Source: Burkholderiaceae bacterium
Lineage (GTDB): Bacteria; Pseudomonadota; Gammaproteobacteria; Burkholderiales; Burkholderiaceae_D
Reading direction: 5' to 3'
Assembly: GCA_019752915.1 (NCBI GenBank)
Contig: JAIELO010000387.1
Location: 1 to 6,915 of the forward strand
DNA: 6,915 nt
In this document: piece by piece, positions 1 through 5,819 of the stretch
How the letters are laid out: each line of letters opens with the position of its first letter
How positions within the stretch are numbered: the stretch's first letter is position 1
Translations under genes and position numbers: made by a program
The notes under the pieces: model-generated
The model's input: only the letters and a program-made list of their open reading frames with translations
The model's database searches: none
What the model was told of the DNA's origin: nothing

Positions 1-949
1 GCGCGGCACTGCGCCCCTGCAAAGCGCCATGCAGGCGCCGGCGTTCGTAGTCGTCAGCACTCAGTACCATGCCGATCAGACTGCACAGTACGATAAAGCT
101 GGACAGTGCAATCAGCGCATCGTTCAGGGTGCCCACCGCAAAAGGACCCAGTCCGTGCACGGTGCACAGCACGGCAGCGGCGGCGATCAGCAGGCAGCAC
201 AGACTGGCGCCGCGCTGTCCGAATTGCTGGGCGGCCCAGGCCACGCACAGAACTAACAGATAGGGTAGCCAGCCCTGACCATCGTCGGCCCGGTAATGGC
301 GCGCAAAGATGCCGGCCACCATTGCCGCCAGTACTGTCAGTGCCAGCAGTGCGCGCAGCGAAGCGCGATAGGGTGCATGGCTGCGCGACCAGGCCAGCAG
401 TGCCGGGGTGAGCAGGATGACGCCGCCCACATCGCCGACCCACCAGGTCAGCAGTACGGTGGTGAGCGCTGCCGGGCTAAGCAGTCCGCCGAAGGCGAGA
501 ATACTGGTACCCAGCACGGCGCCCAGCGCACACATCAGCAGTGCGATCAGGGCAAATTTATAGACATCCTGGAGTTGCGAAAATGGCTGGGTTGCGCACG
601 CATAACGGCGCGCCAGCCAGGTGCCAGCCAGCGCTTCGAGGGTGTTTCCGGCGCCAATCAGGACCGACATCACCATCGTCGATAGATCCGGACCGAGCCC
701 ATTGGCAATAAAAGTGGTCAGGTTGGCAAAACTGGCGCCGATCAGAATCGCCGGCGCGATGCGATAGCCGTACGCCAGCATCGCGGCGAGCGCAATGCCC
801 GACGGCGGCCAGACGGGAGTGGCGTTACTATGCCCGAACGCCAGGACCAGACTGGCGCGCGCCAGCAGAAAATAGCACGCCGTGAGTGCCATCAGCAGCG
901 CCAGATAGGGCAATCTGGGGTTCGCAGTGGAGGTCGGTGCAAACGGCAT
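1..949 (-). CDS. MASE1-domain integral membrane sensor protein, N-terminal part (C-terminus outside window)
   Basis: The frame is open from the ATG at 949-947 to the window edge, giving 316 residues without a stop. An in-frame TAG 21 bases upstream fixes this as the first possible ATG. The protein is very hydrophobic, with about eight likely membrane segments. It carries the MASE1 signature: WPPSG at residues 47-51, then a YGYR..P stretch at 60-66 and a G...AN pattern at 71-76. MASE1 is a membrane sensing domain found at the N-terminus of bacterial signalling proteins. It normally precedes PAS, GGDEF, EAL or histidine-kinase domains. A charged stretch (DDYERRRLHG) near residue 300 probably marks the exit from the membrane. 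The output domain is not visible, so the protein could be a diguanylate cyclase/phosphodiesterase or a sensor kinase. No clear Shine-Dalgarno precedes the start. MASE1 assignment is confident; the full function is unknown. Confidence 0.85.
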   Translation of the reverse strand, partial: MPFAPTSTANPRLPYLALLMALTACYFLLARASLVLAFGHSNATPVWPPSGIALAAMLAYGYRIAPAILIGASFANLTTFIANGLGPDLSTMVMSVLIGAGNTLEALAGTWLARRYACATQPFSQLQDVYKFALIALLMCALGAVLGTSILAFGGLLSPAALTTVLLTWWVGDVGGVILLTPALLAWSRSHAPYRASLRALLALTVLAAMVAGIFARHYRADDGQGWLPYLLVLCVAWAAQQFGQRGASLCCLLIAAAAVLCTVHGLGPFAVGTLNDALIALSSFIVLCSLIGMVLSADDYERRRLHGALQGRSAA

Positions 950-1030
950 GAAAGTGAACTGGGCTATCTAGATGGCAACTACTATACCCCGAAACCCGGC
1001 GAATTACTTGGCGAGCGGGTGTGTATAGTC

Positions 1031-1075
1031 GCGCCGCCGGGGAGGCCGGTGGCGCCGCGCGAGGGCGAGACGCCC
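1031..1075 (-). terminator. GC-rich hairpins after purT, possible terminator
   Basis: Two hairpins follow the purT stop. The first met by transcription is GGGCG-TCT-CGCCC (1063-1075). The second spans 1031-1055, with a 5-bp outer stem (GCGCC/GGCGC), one A/C mismatch, a 4-bp inner stem (CCGG/CCGG) and a 5-base loop. No run of T follows, so this is not a classical intrinsic terminator. It could still end purT transcription or separate it from the MASE1 gene. Confidence 0.35.
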
Positions 1076-1079
1076 GTAT

Positions 1080-2291
1080 TTAGCCCGGTGGTAGCGGCTG
1101 CACCCGTGCCGCAGCCTCTTTGGCGCGGGTACGCGCCGTTTCGACATCGGCAGCACTGGCCAGCGCAACTCCCATACGCCGGCGTGCGAACGATTCCGGC
1201 TTGCCGAACAGGCGGATATCGCTCCCCGGCACCTGCAGCGCGGCGGCTACACCGGCGAAGCCAATGCCTGCCGCTTCATGCTGGCCATAGATCACCGCCG
1301 ATGCACCCGGGGTGCGCAGTGCGACATTGACGGGCAGACCGAGGATGGCTTTGGCATGCAGTTCGAACTCGCTCTGCACCTGGGTGGCCATGGTGACCAT
1401 GCCGGTATCGTGGGGGCGTGGGCTGACTTCCGAGAACCACACCATCTGGTCCTTGACGAACAGCTCGACGCCGAACAGACCCAGGCCGCCAAGGTTGGCC
1501 GTGACACTGGCGGCAATCTCGCGCGCGCGCTGCAGCGCGACCGGATGCATACGGCATGGCTGCCACGATTCGACATAGTCGCCCTGCACCTGCACGTGGC
1601 CGATCGGCTCGCAGAACTCGGTTTGCACCTGTCCGTCGGCACCCAGCGCACGCACTGTGAGCAAGGTGATTTCGTAATCGAAATCGATAAAGCCCTCGAC
1701 GATCACACGCCCGGCATCGACCCGGCTACCGGCGGCAGCATAGGCCCAGGCGGCGGCCACTTCATCGGCGCTGTCGATCTTGGACTGGCCTTTGCCGGAC
1801 GAGGACATCACCGGTTTGATCACGCATGGGAAGCCGATGCTGGTGCAGGCGGCTTGTAACTCCGCCAGACTGCTGGCGTAGCGGTAGGGCGAGGTGGGCA
1901 GTCCGAGGGTCTCGGCGGCCAGCGAACGGATGCCTTCGCGGTTCATGGTGAGCTGGGCGGCCCGGGCGGTAGGAATACAGGTAATCTTGCCAGCCTGTTC
2001 CAGTGCTGCCAGCGTGTCGGTGGCAATTGCCTCGATCTCCGGCACCACCAGATCCGGCTGCTCCTGCTCGATCAGTGCGGCCAGCGCAGCGCCATCGGCC
2101 ATGTTAATGACATGTGCACGGTGGGCGACCTGATGGCCGGGCGCGTTAGGGTAACGGTCGACGGCGATCACTTCAACGCCCAGGCGTTGCAGGGCGATGA
2201 TCACTTCTTTGCCAAGCTCACCAGAGCCAAGCAGCATGACCTTGGTAGCGTTAGGCGCCAGTGGGGTACCGAAAATGCGGGGAGTATTCAT
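1080..2291 (-). CDS. purT: Formate-dependent phosphoribosylglycinamide formyltransferase (GAR transformylase 2)
   Basis: This cytoplasmic enzyme of de novo purine synthesis uses ATP and formate to convert GAR to formyl-GAR, without the folate cofactor used by PurN. The 403-residue product resembles E. coli PurT (392) along its whole length. The N-terminal preATP-grasp domain has GSGELGK at 22-28 and VDRY at 44-47. The ATP-grasp domain has the glycine-rich loop SSSGKGQS at 163-170. The GVELF (274-278) and [13 protein letters not shown] (286-298) blocks contain the likely metal-binding Glu276 and Glu288. RLFGKPE near the C-terminus is also conserved. The ATG is supported by alignment to the family start, but the bases before it (CTCTCTGCCC) contain no Shine-Dalgarno sequence. 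It starts 20 bp after the DUF481 stop, so co-transcription or translational coupling is possible. No truncation or frameshift is visible. Confidence 0.97.
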   Translation of the reverse strand: MNTPRIFGTPLAPNATKVMLLGSGELGKEVIIALQRLGVEVIAVDRYPNAPGHQVAHRAHVINMADGAALAALIEQEQPDLVVPEIEAIATDTLAALEQAGKITCIPTARAAQLTMNREGIRSLAAETLGLPTSPYRYASSLAELQAACTSIGFPCVIKPVMSSSGKGQSKIDSADEVAAAWAYAAAGSRVDAGRVIVEGFIDFDYEITLLTVRALGADGQVQTEFCEPIGHVQVQGDYVESWQPCRMHPVALQRAREIAASVTANLGGLGLFGVELFVKDQMVWFSEVSPRPHDTGMVTMATQVQSEFELHAKAILGLPVNVALRTPGASAVIYGQHEAAGIGFAGVAAALQVPGSDIRLFGKPESFARRRMGVALASAADVETARTRAKEAAARVQPLPPG

Positions 2292-2311
2292 GGGCAGAGA
2301 GGAATAGAGAA

Positions 2312-3055
2312 TCAGAACGAATAGACCAGCGTGAGCGAAGTCTGGGTATCGGTATTGCGTTTATCGGCAGGCACGCTGGTATCGTTGCGGATGCTGTAGG
2401 CCGCTTTCATCTGCATTGTGCCGTTTATTTTGGCGCGCAACGCCGTCTCGGCTTGCGAGTGAACGTTGGACGTGCCCCGTTCGACGATCATGTTCTGCGA
2501 CATCTGGGCCGAATCGCTGACCTTCCACTTGATGTTGGCAGCGCCACGGATGGTCATCCCCGTTTCCGTTACGCCGGTCGAGCGTGCGCCGCGGAAATAG
2601 CCAGGACCGATTTCCACGTCCATGGTGCTGGCCGTGGTTGCATAAGCCTGCGTACCATAACCGACGCCGAGCGTCGAATAGCGGGTGTAAGCGCCGAAGC
2701 GGTCGTCCACGTGGGTGGCCAGTGCAAACAGCCGGTTATGGTCTTCCAGCAGTTTAAATGCCGCTTTGCCGGACAGCGAGTAGCGCTGCGCCGAGCGCTG
2801 GCGCACGCGCGCACCGCTGGCCTGTTTGATTTCTTCATCTTTGAAGTAACCGGCCAGAATATATTCATTACTCCAGTTGCGCAGTTCCTGATGGGCATCA
2901 AGCTTGCCGGTCACGGAGTTACCGACGGTATTGCCGGAAGTGGAGATGGCACCCAGCTCGGCGGAGTTGTTCCAGCCTAGTGCGGGGGCGTTGTCAGCTG
3001 CAAAACAGTCGGCGTTCAGCAGCACCAGGGGGAAGAAAAGAATTTTCGCATTCAT
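2312..3055 (-). CDS. DUF481-family outer-membrane beta-barrel protein (YdiY-like)
   Basis: The 247-residue product starts with a short signal peptide (about residues 1-19, cleavage near CFA|AD). It then shows alternating polar/hydrophobic strands typical of a small outer-membrane barrel, ending in LVYSF with the C-terminal Phe recognised by the Bam machinery. Family marks are SGNT near 40-43, GPGYFRG at 150-156, and a closing VPADKR...TDTQTS..L.Y.F segment at 228-247. These match DUF481, a family with no settled function; the E. coli relative is YdiY. There are two Cys, both near the signal peptide (7-18 region, one at 17), and none is in a clear lipobox. The start has only a weak ribosome-binding site. 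It lies 97 bp after the PstS-like gene and 20 bp before purT. Signal peptide and barrel are seen in the sequence; the family call is by recognition. Confidence 0.85.
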   Translation of the reverse strand: MNAKILFFPLVLLNADCFAADNAPALGWNNSAELGAISTSGNTVGNSVTGKLDAHQELRNWSNEYILAGYFKDEEIKQASGARVRQRSAQRYSLSGKAAFKLLEDHNRLFALATHVDDRFGAYTRYSTLGVGYGTQAYATTASTMDVEIGPGYFRGARSTGVTETGMTIRGAANIKWKVSDSAQMSQNMIVERGTSNVHSQAETALRAKINGTMQMKAAYSIRNDTSVPADKRNTDTQTSLTLVYSF

Positions 3056-3092
3056 GCCGTCATTGTAACCGAGACAAGCTGGCAGACGGCAG

Positions 3093-3143
3093 GGGCCAGT
3101 GGCATGTTTAGTGCGTCCTTATCGGTACGCATGCCACTAGCCC
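3093..3143. repeat. Inverted repeat between PstS-like gene and DUF481 gene
   Basis: Arms AGTGGCATG (3098-3106) and CATGCCACT (3130-3138) are perfect complements over 9 bp. They extend past one mismatch by GGGC/GCCC (3093-3096 and 3140-3143). The loop is 23 bases. It begins 10 bp after the PstS-like stop, so it may be a terminator or processing hairpin for the porin/PstS-like mRNA, but no T-run follows in that direction. An operator in front of the DUF481 gene, whose start is 38 bp away, is the alternative. Confidence 0.6.
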
Positions 3144-3152
3144 GGATGCCAG

Positions 3153-3563
3153 TTACGGCAATGTCAGTATCACTTTGACGCTATCATCGACCGCACTTTT
3201 CTCGATGTAGCCAATCGCGTTGATGTCATTGGCAATCGCTTTCTTGACCTCGGCCGTCGAGTGTAACTCGGCGGGCATGACGCCTTTGCCGGTAAAAATA
3301 ATCTTGGCCCAGGCAGCTTTTACCTGCGAGATATCCTTGCCCGACAGGCGCTGGTAGAAGTCGGTACGGATCTGCGACTTCTCGGACTGATCGAGCGGTA
3401 CAAACATGGTGGATTTACCGAGGAAGAACTGCGAAGCCTGTTCCGAAAACATCCGGGTGGCAGGATTCTTGGGGTTGACCACTACCACGATCTCGGCGGC
3501 CGAGGCGATACCAGTCAGTACCAGAGTGCTGGCGATAGCCAGTTTGATGAAGGATTGCTGCAT
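3153..3563 (-). CDS. Small secreted PstS-like (phosphate-type periplasmic binding) protein
   Basis: The 136-residue product has a clear signal peptide (residues 1-22, cleavage at ASA|AE), so it is predicted to be periplasmic. The mature part starts with a beta strand (EIVVVVNPKNP). It continues with FFLGKS at 47-52, a W-containing helix (AAWAKIIFTGKG, 84-94), and NAIGYIEKSAV at 115-125, which resembles the 'GaIGY' segment of phosphate-binding PstS proteins. A usual PstS is about 320-350 residues, so this is roughly one lobe and lacks much of the normal ligand cleft. Such short proteins are commonly annotated as phosphate ABC transporter substrate-binding protein, but no Pst permease or ATPase genes are here, so phosphate transport is not shown. 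CGGGAG lies 7 bases before the ATG. It follows the porin gene by 47 bp and is probably in the same operon. Confidence 0.75.
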   Translation of the reverse strand: MQQSFIKLAIASTLVLTGIASAAEIVVVVNPKNPATRMFSEQASQFFLGKSTMFVPLDQSEKSQIRTDFYQRLSGKDISQVKAAWAKIIFTGKGVMPAELHSTAEVKKAIANDINAIGYIEKSAVDDSVKVILTLP

Positions 3564-3610
3564 AAATGTACTCCCGAGTATATTTGTCTAATATTGTCGT
3601 TTTTTTATAT

Positions 3611-4765
3611 TCAGAACACCATTTGCCACGAGGCCGCCAGTAGGTTGGCGTCGCCAGTGAACTGGAATTTCGATTTGTCCTTGATTTTATCGAATTGCAC
3701 CTTCAGCGCTTGTGAGGTAGCAAAGTCCCAGCGGTAAGTGAGCGATGTGGTGTTATGTTTTTCGACCCCGGTTGGCCAGTAATCGGAATGTTCGGTAAAT
3801 TGCGACCACGACAGCATCACCGAATGCTGGTCGAATTTATAGCCTCCGGAATATGACTGGGCGATAAAGGTATTTTTAACCGATGGTCGGTCGATATAAT
3901 TGACTTCACTGCGTAATAGCCAGTTTTTATAATCGACATTTAAAGATAGGCCATAAAATGCCTGCCCGACATCATTTACCAATTTACCATTCGCACCGGA
4001 CATGGCAGGACTACGCACCCCATTCAACACCGAATAACGTTCTACCACCGTGTGCATATACACGCCACGCACACTGAAAATATCATTACTGGCGTCCAGA
4101 TAGCCGCCGATCATCTTGTTCCACGACTCATCGATACGGTTGGTGTAATACAGATTCCCGAGCATCTGGTTATCGTTACTCTTGCGGCGACCGGTCCAGA
4201 CGTTGCCGGTATAGGTCCAGTCGCCGATGTTGTTGGTGTACAGCAAATTGGCGCCGTCGTACGAGTAGATCTGCCATGCGTACAGATCCTGGGAAGGGCG
4301 CAGCCACGGGTAGGCGTAGCCGACGTACATGTAGTCGGAGTAGTAGTAGAGGGGCAGACGCTTACGTCCCGCCTGCAGGGTCAGATTTTCATTGATGCGG
4401 TAGCTACCGTAGGCCCAGTCAGCATTCACCGAACTATCGGCGCCACGTGCTACCACTTGCACCGTGGCCGACAGGTCGGGGGTGAATTTGAAATTACCCT
4501 GCAAGCCGGCGAGCGACTCGGGCTGGAGCTGGGTTTTGTGGTACTCATACAGGCCGACATATTCATAATTGGCGGTGAAGCACGGACATTTGTAACTGTA
4601 TCCCGGCTGGGCGTTAATCTGGTAGGGCACACTGCCATCGGTGGCGCCACTGAGTACGCGACCGACGGTCAGCTGGGCAAATCCGCTAAACGAACTCTCT
4701 ACAGAATAAGCGGAGGATGAAAGAATCGATAATGTTGCTAGAGCAGTAAATTTGCTAATGCGCAT
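3611..4765 (-). CDS. Outer-membrane porin, Tyr-rich beta-barrel
   Basis: The 384-residue product has a signal peptide (about residues 1-21, SSAYS|VESS). A first strand FSGFAQLTVGR is followed by repeated amphipathic strands rich in Tyr, Trp and Asn, and the protein ends in WQMVF with the C-terminal Phe of outer-membrane barrels. The length fits a 16-18 strand porin. Residues 134-156 (GRKRLPLYYY...YAYPWLRP, in parts) are unusually aromatic and basic and may form a constriction loop or anion-attracting surface; this is inference. A CPC motif at 60-62 is odd for a porin and could form a local disulfide. I recognise the general porin class but not a named family member, and the substrate is unknown. 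A good ribosome-binding site (AAGGGGA) lies about 7 bases before the ATG. The gene is followed by the PstS-like gene, suggesting joint work in solute capture. Confidence 0.8.
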   Translation of the reverse strand: MRISKFTALATLSILSSSAYSVESSFSGFAQLTVGRVLSGATDGSVPYQINAQPGYSYKCPCFTANYEYVGLYEYHKTQLQPESLAGLQGNFKFTPDLSATVQVVARGADSSVNADWAYGSYRINENLTLQAGRKRLPLYYYSDYMYVGYAYPWLRPSQDLYAWQIYSYDGANLLYTNNIGDWTYTGNVWTGRRKSNDNQMLGNLYYTNRIDESWNKMIGGYLDASNDIFSVRGVYMHTVVERYSVLNGVRSPAMSGANGKLVNDVGQAFYGLSLNVDYKNWLLRSEVNYIDRPSVKNTFIAQSYSGGYKFDQHSVMLSWSQFTEHSDYWPTGVEKHNTTSLTYRWDFATSQALKVQFDKIKDKSKFQFTGDANLLAASWQMVF

Positions 4766-4800
4766 TGTGTTTCCCCTTTTGTGAGATATTCTGTTTTTTT

Positions 4801-4829
4801 AATTTACTATTGAAAAAATAGAGGGGCAA
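4801..4829 (-). promoter_or_regulatory. Possible sigma70 promoter of the porin/PstS-like unit
   Basis: On the minus strand, TTGCCC (4824-4829) and TAAATT (4801-4806) are separated by 17 bp, each matching 4 of 6 consensus bases. The predicted transcript would start near 4794 and give a leader of about 28 bases before the porin ATG, carrying its ribosome-binding site. The surrounding 4766-4895 gap is strongly AT-rich. The match is modest. Confidence 0.3.
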
Positions 4830-4895
4830 GCGCTATAGAAAAAGTGTCTCTTTTAAGTATTGAGCAGTTATTAATGTTGATTAAATTCACCGCGA

Positions 4896-5354
4896 CTAAG
4901 GCTCGACTGAAACACTATGTTTTAAACAACGTAAAACAAAGGTGGAGCGGCTATGCCGCAAGCCCGGAAGTTTATAGAGTTTGCGTCGCAAGAATTCCTC
5001 GTAGCCGGCAGTGCCGGCTACGGCAACTTTGATCAGATAGTCGTATTCACCCGTCAGCAAATAGGCTTCGATGACTTCCGGTAGGTCAGCCAGAGCCTGA
5101 CCGAATTTTTCAAAAATATCGTCATCATGGCGATCCAGTGTGACTTCGATAATGACTGTATCCGGATAGCCGAGTGCTTTCTGGCTCAAAACGGCGGTAT
5201 AACCCTCGATCAACCCGCCTTCCTCCAGTGCCCGCACGCGGTTCCAGCACGGGGTGGTCGACAGCCCCACCTTTTCGGCCAGGCGGGTATTGCTCATACG
5301 TCCGTCACGACGCAATTCACGCAAAATTTTGCGATCCAGTTCGTCAATTTCCAT
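4896..5354 (-). CDS. Lrp/AsnC-family transcriptional regulator
   Basis: The 152-residue product has the standard Lrp/AsnC layout. MEIDELDRKIL opens a winged helix-turn-helix, with the HTH at about 21-47 (SNTRLAEKVGLS then recognition helix TTPCWNRVRALEE). A linker strand (IEGYTAVL) follows, then an ACT-like RAM effector domain at about 66-142 with the conserved TGEYDYLIKV turn at 101-110. RAM domains of this family usually bind amino acids and control oligomer state; the ligand here cannot be read. I start at the ATG at 5354 because GAGGAG ends 5 bases before it. A GTG two codons earlier (5360) overlaps that ribosome-binding site and is unlikely. It is divergent from the ACT/heme-barrel operon, and upstream of the porin on the same strand with a 130-bp gap, so either could be a target. 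Global Lrp versus a local paralogue cannot be decided here. Confidence 0.93.
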   Translation of the reverse strand: MEIDELDRKILRELRRDGRMSNTRLAEKVGLSTTPCWNRVRALEEGGLIEGYTAVLSQKALGYPDTVIIEVTLDRHDDDIFEKFGQALADLPEVIEAYLLTGEYDYLIKVAVAGTAGYEEFLRRKLYKLPGLRHSRSTFVLRCLKHSVSVEP

Positions 5355-5384
5355 GCGCACTCCTCAGTAAAGGTGATTTATCTG

Positions 5385-5400
5385 CAAATCTTACCATTTG
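5385..5400. promoter_or_regulatory. Palindrome upstream of the Lrp-type gene, candidate operator
   Basis: CAAAT-CTTACC-ATTTG is a 5-6-5 palindrome of 16 bp, close in length to the roughly 15-bp imperfect palindromes bound by Lrp/AsnC proteins. On the minus strand a weak -10-like TAAGAT (5388-5393) falls inside it, about 34 bases from the regulator's ATG. This would suit autoregulation. No good -35 was found. Confidence 0.35.
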
Positions 5401-5401
5401 A

Positions 5402-5417
5402 AGTGGAATCTTCCTCT
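5402..5417. promoter_or_regulatory. Second adjacent palindrome, candidate operator
   Basis: AGTGGAA-TC-TTCCTCT has 6 of 7 arm positions complementary, with a mismatch at the third base. It is also 16 bp, and its centre is 17 bp from that of the neighbouring palindrome. Side-by-side sites in a divergent intergenic region suit a regulator that binds as dimers of dimers. The base sequence differs from the first palindrome, so the two need not bind the same protein. Confidence 0.3.
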
Positions 5418-5441
5418 AAACACGGTTAATGCCCGAAACAA

Positions 5442-5467
5442 CGGGAGCCTATTCCCGCTCGGAGCGG
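5442..5467 (+). promoter_or_regulatory. Overlapping short hairpins before the ACT gene
   Basis: CGGGA/TCCCG (5442-5457, loop 6) and CCGCT/AGCGG (5455-5467, loop 3) are perfect 5-bp stems sharing bases 5455-5457, so both cannot form fully together. They lie just before a start codon with a poor ribosome-binding site (nearest GGAG is 16 bases away). They may affect translation, but stems this short can arise by chance. Confidence 0.25.
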
Positions 5468-5480
5468 ATATTCTGGCTGC

Positions 5481-5819
5481 ATGAATACTTACCAGACCAC
5501 CCTCCGATTCTGCATCGACGATGATGCACCGATTGCTACCCTGGAAGCTGTACTGGCGATTGTGCGCCGGCTCGATTTACGCCTTATCAGTCTGCGCAGC
5601 CATGGCCACTCGCAAGGTCAGGACGTGCAGTTACGACTTGCGGCGCAGCAGGAGGAGGCGCTGGTCCTGTGCCGGATGCGCCTGAATAACGTGGTGGGTG
5701 TGCTGGCGGTGAGGGTAATGCCGGTTGCGTCGGCCCGCACTGTGCTTGCAGCATCTTGCACCTACGCACTAATTCCGCAATACAATGGAGCTCATCAGCA
5801 AAAACAGGATTCCGTATGA
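5481..5819 (+). CDS. ACT-domain protein resembling acetolactate synthase small subunit (IlvM-like)
   Basis: The 112-residue product has one ACT-type fold at about residues 5-80: a first strand (TTLRFCI), a helix (ATLEAVLAIVRRLDL), a strand (RLISLRSHG), then DVQLRLA, a second helix (EEALVLCRMRLNNVVGV) and a last strand (LAVRV). Order and spacing resemble E. coli IlvM, the regulatory subunit of acetolactate synthase II, especially the helix ending in L-N-(N/K)-V-V/L. Residues 81-112 are a low-complexity Ala/Gln tail with no recognised domain. No catalytic acetolactate synthase gene is adjacent, so it may serve an enzyme encoded elsewhere or be a stand-alone amino-acid sensor. The start is the only plausible one; its ribosome-binding site is weak. 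The stop TGA overlaps the ATG of the next gene as ATGA, indicating translational coupling. It diverges from the Lrp-type regulator. Confidence 0.75.
   Translation: MNTYQTTLRFCIDDDAPIATLEAVLAIVRRLDLRLISLRSHGHSQGQDVQLRLAAQQEEALVLCRMRLNNVVGVLAVRVMPVASARTVLAASCTYALIPQYNGAHQQKQDSV

Noticed and set aside
981..986. TATAGT on the minus strand as the -10 of the MASE1 gene
   Set aside because: Position is suitable (32 bases before the ATG) but no -35-like hexamer exists at 16-18 bp, so I do not list it as a promoter.
1278..1859. Long plus-strand open frame (193 residues) inside purT
   Set aside because: It lies wholly antisense to a complete, well-matched purT and its translation has no recognisable fold; GC-rich genes often leave such frames open.
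2261..2980. Plus-strand open frame of 239 residues across the DUF481 gene
   Set aside because: Antisense shadow: the minus-strand product has a signal peptide, family motifs and a C-terminal Phe, while this frame shows none.
3056..3066. TACAAT on the minus strand just before the DUF481 ATG as a -10
   Set aside because: It would place the transcription start at or near the ATG, leaving no leader, and no -35 is present.
4052..4720. Plus-strand open frame of 222 residues inside the porin
   Set aside because: Antisense to the porin, rich in Val/Ile repeats produced by reverse-complemented Tyr and Asn codons; no start signal or domain.
4766..4895. Pho box upstream of the porin/PstS-like unit
   Set aside because: No pair of CTGTCAT-like repeats was found in the gap, so phosphate control is not supported by the sequence.
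4844..5032. Small plus-strand frame (62 residues) starting at a GTG after a promoter-like sequence
   Set aside because: No ribosome-binding site, and most of it is antisense to the Lrp-type gene; the composition changes at the gene border as expected for a chance frame.
5429..5480. Possible leader peptide for attenuation before the IlvM-like gene
   Set aside because: A frame from ATG 5429 exists but has no ribosome-binding site, no run of Ile/Leu/Val codons and no terminator with a T-run.
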